Source of the DNA: Candidatus Berkelbacteria bacterium
GTDB lineage: Bacteria > Patescibacteriota > UBA1384 > VFKW01
Assembly: GCA_009885355.1 (NCBI GenBank)
Contig: VFKW01000183.1
Coordinates: 1 to 8,317 of the forward strand
Direction: 5' to 3'
Length of the DNA stretch: 8,317 nucleotides
The notes under the pieces are model-generated. The model worked only from the letters and a program-made list of their open reading frames with translations. It was not told the origin of the DNA and made no database searches. Shown here one piece after another: positions 5,215-8,317 of the stretch. The position numbers were made by a program, and so were the translations under genes. How positions within the stretch are numbered: the first letter of the stretch is position 1; each line of letters starts with the position of its first letter.

Positions 5215-5547
5215 ATGCCAAATACTAATTCAGCAAGAAAATCACTACGAGTCGGAGAGCGACGCAACGTCGAAAACCGCAAAATTAAATTAAATATCCG
5301 TCAGGTTATGAAAAAAGCTTCTGCAGAAACTCTGCCAGAGGTTTTCAGAGTACTGGATAAAGCGGCAAAAAATAATGTTATCCATGAAAATAAAGCAGCT
5401 CGTTTGAAATCAAATGTGAGTGCTCGCATTGCAAAAGGTGATGTTGAAGTGAAGATCGAGAAACCAAAGAAAACAACTGCCAAGAAAACTGCAGCAAAAA
5501 AAGCAATTGTGAAAAAAGCGATCGCAAACAAAACTGTTAAAAAGTAA
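5215..5547 (+). CDS. rpsT: 30S ribosomal protein S20 with Lys/Ala-rich C-terminal tail, 110 aa
   Basis: S20 is a three-helix protein that binds 16S rRNA in the body of the 30S subunit. The family signature is clear: MPNTNSARKSLR at the start, ERRNVENRKIK (15-25), and LDKAAKNNVIHENKAARLKS (47-66), which matches the canonical helix-3 motif LDKAAKKGVIHKNKAARKKS almost residue for residue. Typical S20 ends near residue 85-90. Here a tail from about 76 to 110 consists mostly of Lys, Ala and Thr (KKTTAKK, TAAKKA, IVKKAI), probably disordered and RNA-binding. The ATG at 5215 has AAAGGA at ideal spacing. The gene is monocistronic, between its own promoter and a strong terminator. Its closeness to a holA fragment about 3 kb away fits the common rpsT-holA neighbourhood. 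Confidence 0.97.
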   Translation: MPNTNSARKSLRVGERRNVENRKIKLNIRQVMKKASAETLPEVFRVLDKAAKNNVIHENKAARLKSNVSARIAKGDVEVKIEKPKKTTAKKTAAKKAIVKKAIANKTVKK

Positions 5548-5559
5548 ATTTTAATTTTA

Positions 5560-5605
5560 AATATAAATCAAAGACCGAGCGCGAGCTCGGTTTTTGATTT
5601 ATATT
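5560..5605 (+). terminator. Terminator of rpsT with a very long stem
   Basis: The GC core ACCGAGC and GCTCGGT closes a GCGA loop (5581-5584), and the AT-rich flanks keep pairing (ATATAAATCAAA with TTTGATTTATAT). This gives about 21 base pairs with one G-U wobble and no bulge. The T-run after the core supplies the U-tract. The stop codon of rpsT is 13 bases upstream. Confidence 0.9.
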
Positions 5606-5623
5606 GCGTTACCTATTATTTTT

Positions 5624-5683
5624 ATTCTTCGAGCGAAATGAAATGTAGTCGAGAAGCGGTTCTCCATAGGGTCGAACAATATT
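5624..5683 (+). repeat. Modular repeat, copy 1 (short form), left of lepB
   Basis: Blocks in order are ATTCTTCGAGC, TGTAGT, CGAGAAGC, GTTCTCC and GGGTCGAACAATATT. All of these recur in the same order, on the opposite strand, in the copy at 6417-6527. CTTCGAGC and GTCGAGAAG make the element partly self-complementary. It lies between the rpsT terminator and the lepB promoter. Confidence 0.8.
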
Positions 5684-5751
5684 TTCTTAATGCTTTATAG
5701 CGAAATAAGTGAATAGTTGCGTTTCATATTGTAAACATGGCTTGAATATTC

Positions 5752-5760
5752 TGCTATAAT
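5752..5760 (+). promoter_or_regulatory. Extended -10 promoter of lepB
   Basis: TGCTATAAT (5752-5760) is a perfect extended -10. A weak -35 candidate, TAAACA (5732-5737, 4/6), is spaced by 17 bases. Transcription near 5767 leaves a leader of about 22 bases with AGGAG (5780-5784) before the ATG. Confidence 0.75.
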
Positions 5761-5788
5761 ATAAGTACATTAAGTAAATAGGAGCGGG

Positions 5789-6343
5789 ATGTCGCGATTT
5801 AGATATCTATTTTTATATTCTGGCGGGTTATTTCTGGAAATGGCTAGTATTATGATAGTACTGGTGGTTGTCGGAGTTATTTTGAATTTTTTTGTTTTTT
5901 CGATCACGCCAATAAAAGGGGTAAGCATGGAGCCAAATTTTCATTCAGGGGACGTAGTATTTGTAAATAAATTTGTCTATTTGTCTGGAGACCCAAAGAG
6001 AGGCGACGTTGTTGGTTTACGCTTTCCAGGGGATCCAAATAAAGAAAAATATATCAAGAGGCTGATCGGATTACCCGGGGATACAATATTGATCAATGCC
6101 GGCAAGGTTTATGTGAATGCACAACCACTAAAGGAAGGCTATCTGCCAAAAGACATGATATCTGAACCTGATATGTCTATTAAAATAAAAGACGACCAGT
6201 ATTTTATAGTTGGAGATAATCGTCCTAACTCTTCAGATTCGAGAATATGGGGAACGGCGAGTAAAAAAGATTTTATCGGTAAAGTAAAAATGGTGGTATG
6301 GCCGCTCAAAGATTTTCATTTTTTGGAACAGCCTCAGTATTAG
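5789..6343 (+). CDS. lepB: Signal peptidase I, 184 aa
   Basis: This membrane serine protease removes signal peptides from exported proteins. One N-terminal membrane segment (about 17-39) is followed by family box B GVSMEPNF with catalytic Ser46, box C/D KYIKRLIGLPGD with catalytic Lys90, and box E GDNRPNSSDSRIWG near residue 142. All catalytic residues are present. At 184 residues it has the compact Gram-positive-like form, without the large insertions or second membrane helix of E. coli LepB. The ATG at 5789 follows AGGAG by four bases. The gene is a single unit with its own promoter and a terminator at 6382-6405, and it is bracketed by inverted copies of a modular repeat. It could process the glycine-rich protein at the left of the window, which has an ALA|G site. 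Confidence 0.96.
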   Translation: MSRFRYLFLYSGGLFLEMASIMIVLVVVGVILNFFVFSITPIKGVSMEPNFHSGDVVFVNKFVYLSGDPKRGDVVGLRFPGDPNKEKYIKRLIGLPGDTILINAGKVYVNAQPLKEGYLPKDMISEPDMSIKIKDDQYFIVGDNRPNSSDSRIWGTASKKDFIGKVKMVVWPLKDFHFLEQPQY

Positions 6344-6387
6344 GTAAGCTATTAAGCTGGTAAGCAGTAAGTATTAAGTAATAAGCC
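6344..6387. repeat. 7-base tandem repeat, six units (TTAAGYN type), in lepB 3' UTR
   Basis: Units are GTAAGCT, TTAAGCT, GTAAGCA, GTAAGTA, TTAAGTA and ATAAGCC, with single extra bases at 6351 and 6359. The tract begins directly after the lepB stop codon and runs into the left arm of the terminator. Confidence 0.75.
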
Positions 6388-6405
6388 CCCGAGGGGGTTA
6401 TTTTT
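6382..6405 (+). terminator. Intrinsic terminator of lepB
   Basis: TAAGCCCCC and GGGGGTTA form a stem (with one G-U pair and a tight CGAG loop) followed by TTTTT. It lies about 40 bases after the lepB stop. Confidence 0.85.
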
Positions 6406-6416
6406 GATCTAATATG

Positions 6417-6527
6417 AATATTGTTCGACCCTGCCTGCCGGCAGGCAGGCGGAGTGGAGAACTGTATAACGTAGCTTCTCGACTCACTACACTCGCCCCA
6501 ACGGGGCCACTTAGTGGCTCGAAGAAT
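6417..6527 (-). repeat. Modular repeat, copy 2 (long form), right of lepB
   Basis: Read on the minus strand it carries the same ordered blocks as 5624-5683: ATTCTTCGAGC, TGTAGT, TCGAGAAGC, GTTCTCC and GGGTCGAACAATATT. It is longer because extra inverted-repeat modules sit between them, including CCACTAAGTGG, CCCCGTTGGGG and a perfect 20-base palindrome at 6430-6449 centred on TGCCGGCA. The gene-free stretch 6344-6594 otherwise holds the 7-mer tract, the lepB terminator and one palindrome. Confidence 0.8.
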
Positions 6528-6556
6528 AATTTGCTCAATTCGAAGGATATAGACAG

Positions 6557-6580
6557 ATTCCCGTTTTCACGGGAATGACA
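6557..6580 (+). repeat. Dispersed palindrome near the end of the DUF2207 gene
   Basis: ATTCCCGT (6557-6564) and ACGGGAAT (6569-6576) are perfect arms around TTTC, followed by GACA. It lies 15-38 bases after the stop codon of the minus-strand gene at 6595 and could act as a 3' RNA hairpin, but no U-tract follows on the minus strand. Confidence 0.75.
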
Positions 6581-6594
6581 ATCTCATTTTCATT

Positions 6595-8121
6595 TTAATC
6601 TACCACCGGAGTTCTGGTGGCGATCATGTTGTGGCCGACGAATGCGACCAATGGAAATAGGGTGTTGGCGAAGTCTTCGATGGTTTGGGTCGAGGGGTCG
6701 GAGTCAAACCATTTTGGACGAACAAAAGGAACGTCATAAAAATGCTTGGTCCAATTTACTTCTGACGAGAGGGCGATTGCATGCGCAAGGTATTTTGAAT
6801 ATGGACTTTGTTGAGTTTCTTTAAAGTTTATCGTGTCGGTTTTTGAGAGATAATTTTTGAATGATAACCATGCTTGCCTGGCGGCCTTGCCTTTTGGACT
6901 CAAGACAGGCATCCGGGATGAGAAAAAAATAATCAGGGCTGAAGAAACCATCATTCCTATCCAAAAGAAGATAAGGAAAGGAAATGTTTTATTGAAAAGG
7001 GTATTTAAGATAAAACCAATCGTGGAAAGACTAAATAAAATCATGCCGGAGATTTTGTATTTCTGATGAGTCACGCCTGGATTTTGCTGAAAATAACCAA
7101 GACTTGAGGCTTGATTGTAGATTTCCAGAAAAACTTGGGCCATTTTTGGACTAAACATGCTTTCGCTCGCTTTTTCGTCCATAGCTTTTAAAGTATTTGT
7201 GGCCGAAATGGTGTCAAAAATCTTTGAGAGGAGGATTTTTTCAAAGGGTTTGAGGTTATAAATTTCATCTGATTCAATAGCATGACCACGACCAAAGTTG
7301 AAGTTACCTTTACCTTGAAAGATGTAGAGATAGCCGCGCTCGGCTAAATCAACGATAGTGGAAGCAATTTCTCGTTGGCTGATTCGGCCGCTCATTAAAA
7401 CACCGACAACGGCAGGAGGTAAATCCTCTGGGGGATTGGTAATAATCAGATTGGGATCGAGCCGACTATATGACCAACGTTCAAAAATCATAATCATTAA
7501 AAAAACAAGAGTCCCAATAGGTATAATCAGACCGATCAATATCCAAGCAGTCACAGAAAGACTGGTGAGATCAAAGGCACTCGTGCGCCACCATGGCGGA
7601 GTAATAACTCCTTTCGGAAGACGAGCATAAATAGTAAAAGTAGAGTTTGGGCCGAGATAATTACCAGTATATACAATCGTGTTTTTATCAGTAATTGTCG
7701 ATCTGGTGGTTATATCAAAACCGTTATCAGTATGAGCAGCAATCACATTATAAGTAATATCCGGCTTATCTATTGGAAATTCAAAGCGAGCAATGACCTT
7801 TAGACTGTCGATATATATGCCTGTTTTGTCAAGAATTTTATATTTTATAACATCATATTTATCCCCCAGCTCGGCGTTGGCAATAACATGACCATCTCTA
7901 AAAATGCGCCCATCTGAAGCGATATTTAAATTAATAGTCATCGGCTCAACTTTAACCTCATTTTGAGTATCTTCTAAGGGGTCGGCCGAGAGATAGTTTG
8001 AATAGTTTCTTAGGCCTGAAAAGCCAAGAATCACTATTAAAATAGCGCAAAATAGAAAAAATTGTTTTTTGTAAATGCCAACGCCTTTGGCTAATTGTTT
8101 TATGAGCTCCAAGTTGCTCAT
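6595..8121 (-). CDS. DUF2207-family membrane protein, 508 aa
   Basis: The architecture matches the DUF2207 family of predicted membrane proteins. A first hydrophobic segment (about 21-37) leads to an extracytoplasmic beta-rich domain (about 58-175, with tandem strands such as TINLNI and YDVIKYKI). A second membrane helix follows (about 190-214), then the family hallmark PPEDLPPAVVGVLMSGRIS (230-248) opening a cytoplasmic winged-helix-like region (REIASTIVDLAERGYL). A pair of membrane helices (about 358-375 and 380-400) and the C-terminal block LSPKGKAARQAWLSFKNYL (407-425) complete it. The biochemical function of the family is unknown; a cell-envelope role is only inference. The ATG at 8121 follows GGAGGGG. 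No clear promoter lies in the 64 bases upstream, so it is probably co-transcribed with the holA-like gene. Confidence 0.9.
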   Translation of the reverse strand: MSNLELIKQLAKGVGIYKKQFFLFCAILIVILGFSGLRNYSNYLSADPLEDTQNEVKVEPMTINLNIASDGRIFRDGHVIANAELGDKYDVIKYKILDKTGIYIDSLKVIARFEFPIDKPDITYNVIAAHTDNGFDITTRSTITDKNTIVYTGNYLGPNSTFTIYARLPKGVITPPWWRTSAFDLTSLSVTAWILIGLIIPIGTLVFLMIMIFERWSYSRLDPNLIITNPPEDLPPAVVGVLMSGRISQREIASTIVDLAERGYLYIFQGKGNFNFGRGHAIESDEIYNLKPFEKILLSKIFDTISATNTLKAMDEKASESMFSPKMAQVFLEIYNQASSLGYFQQNPGVTHQKYKISGMILFSLSTIGFILNTLFNKTFPFLIFFWIGMMVSSALIIFFSSRMPVLSPKGKAARQAWLSFKNYLSKTDTINFKETQQSPYSKYLAHAIALSSEVNWTKHFYDVPFVRPKWFDSDPSTQTIEDFANTLFPLVAFVGHNMIATRTPVVD

Positions 8122-8138
8122 TTATCCCCTCCATGATT

Positions 8139-8159
8139 TAGTAGATAGTAGTTAGTAGT
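8139..8159. repeat. 7-base tandem repeat, three units (TAGTAGW type)
   Basis: Units are TAGTAGA, TAGTAGT and TAGTAGT, close to the unit of the tract at 4683-4717. It is followed by the GC-rich GGCCGCGGCGGCGG. It lies seven bases upstream of the GGAGGGG ribosome binding site of the DUF2207 gene. Confidence 0.7.
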
Positions 8160-8185
8160 TGGCCGCGGCGGCGGAATCGATTGAA

Positions 8186-8317
8186 TTATGATTCTTTTAA
8201 TGATCCCAGGCATAGATCAAATATGAACACATCAAGTGCTACTTCTGAATTAATTATACCCGTTTTAATATCGTAATCAAGCTCTTGTAATTTTTTGTAG
8301 ACGTCCTCGAGTTTCTC
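8186..8317 (-). CDS. holA: DNA polymerase III delta subunit, C-terminal 43 residues (partial)
   Basis: The minus-strand frame is open from the right edge to TAA at 8186-8188. The visible end has LEDVYKKLQELDYDIKTG (residues 3-20 of the fragment) followed by NSEVALDVFIFDL. This matches the well-known C-terminal helices of HolA (pattern L-x2-IY-x2-L-x2-D-x2-IKTG-x-I-x4-AL). HolA is the clamp-loader subunit that opens the sliding clamp during replication. The rpsT gene nearby supports the call, since holA and rpsT are frequent neighbours in bacteria. The DUF2207 gene starts 64 bases downstream on the same strand. The catalytically informative part lies outside the window, so the call rests on a short segment. 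Confidence 0.65.
   Translation of the reverse strand, partial: EKLEDVYKKLQELDYDIKTGIINSEVALDVFIFDLCLGSLKES

Noticed and set aside
5099..5293. A 64-codon plus-strand open frame before rpsT
   Set aside because: It crosses the rpsT promoter and start codon in another frame and has no family resemblance.
6557..6580. Intrinsic terminator for the DUF2207 gene
   Set aside because: The stem is good but no U-tract follows on the minus strand, and the sequence belongs to the dispersed palindrome family, so it was listed as a repeat.
7358..7630. A 90-codon plus-strand open frame opposite the DUF2207 gene
   Set aside because: It is antisense to a well-supported membrane-protein gene and has no ribosome binding site or recognisable domain.

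Overview
The window looks like chromosomal DNA from a small-genome bacterium of the Patescibacteria (CPR) type. The reasons are a DHH-family phosphoesterase with an extra segment between its first two motifs, a DUF2207 membrane protein, a very large glycine-rich surface protein, and intergenic gaps packed with short palindromes and 7-base tandem repeats. This placement is inferred from gene style, not from a marker-gene tree. The standard genetic code fits every gene seen.

Layout. Positions 1-2202 (minus strand) hold the first 734 codons of a giant secreted or surface-anchored glycine-rich protein that runs off the left edge. It has its own sigma70-like promoter, and the -10 box lies inside a 7-base tandem repeat. 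Positions 2364-3258 (minus) hold a two-gene toxin-antitoxin-like unit: a 90-residue partner protein with an apparently leaderless promoter, overlapping by 44 bases an AbiEii/AbiGii-family nucleotidyltransferase. Positions 3509-4654 (minus) encode a DHH/DHHA1 phosphoesterase (nanoRNase/pAp-phosphatase type) with a strong promoter about 140 bases upstream and a terminator downstream. Positions 4655-5160 have no gene and are filled with dispersed palindromic repeats. Positions 5161-5605 (plus) are a compact rpsT (ribosomal protein S20) unit with promoter, gene and terminator. Positions 5624-6527 hold lepB (signal peptidase I, plus) between two divergent copies of a modular repeat in inverted orientation. 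Positions 6595-8121 (minus) encode a DUF2207 membrane protein. Positions 8186-8317 (minus) are the last 43 codons of what looks like holA, the DNA polymerase III delta subunit.

How the parts relate. rpsT, lepB and holA are housekeeping genes. The signal peptidase is a plausible processing enzyme for the glycine-rich protein, which has a long signal peptide with an ALA|G cleavage site. The most unusual content lies between the genes. Six gaps or leaders carry tandem 7-mers with a different unit in each. About ten copies of a palindrome ending in (A/G)ATGAC(A/G) all point the same way, and one of them is built into the coding sequence of the surface protein, where it encodes part of the cytoplasmic leader.
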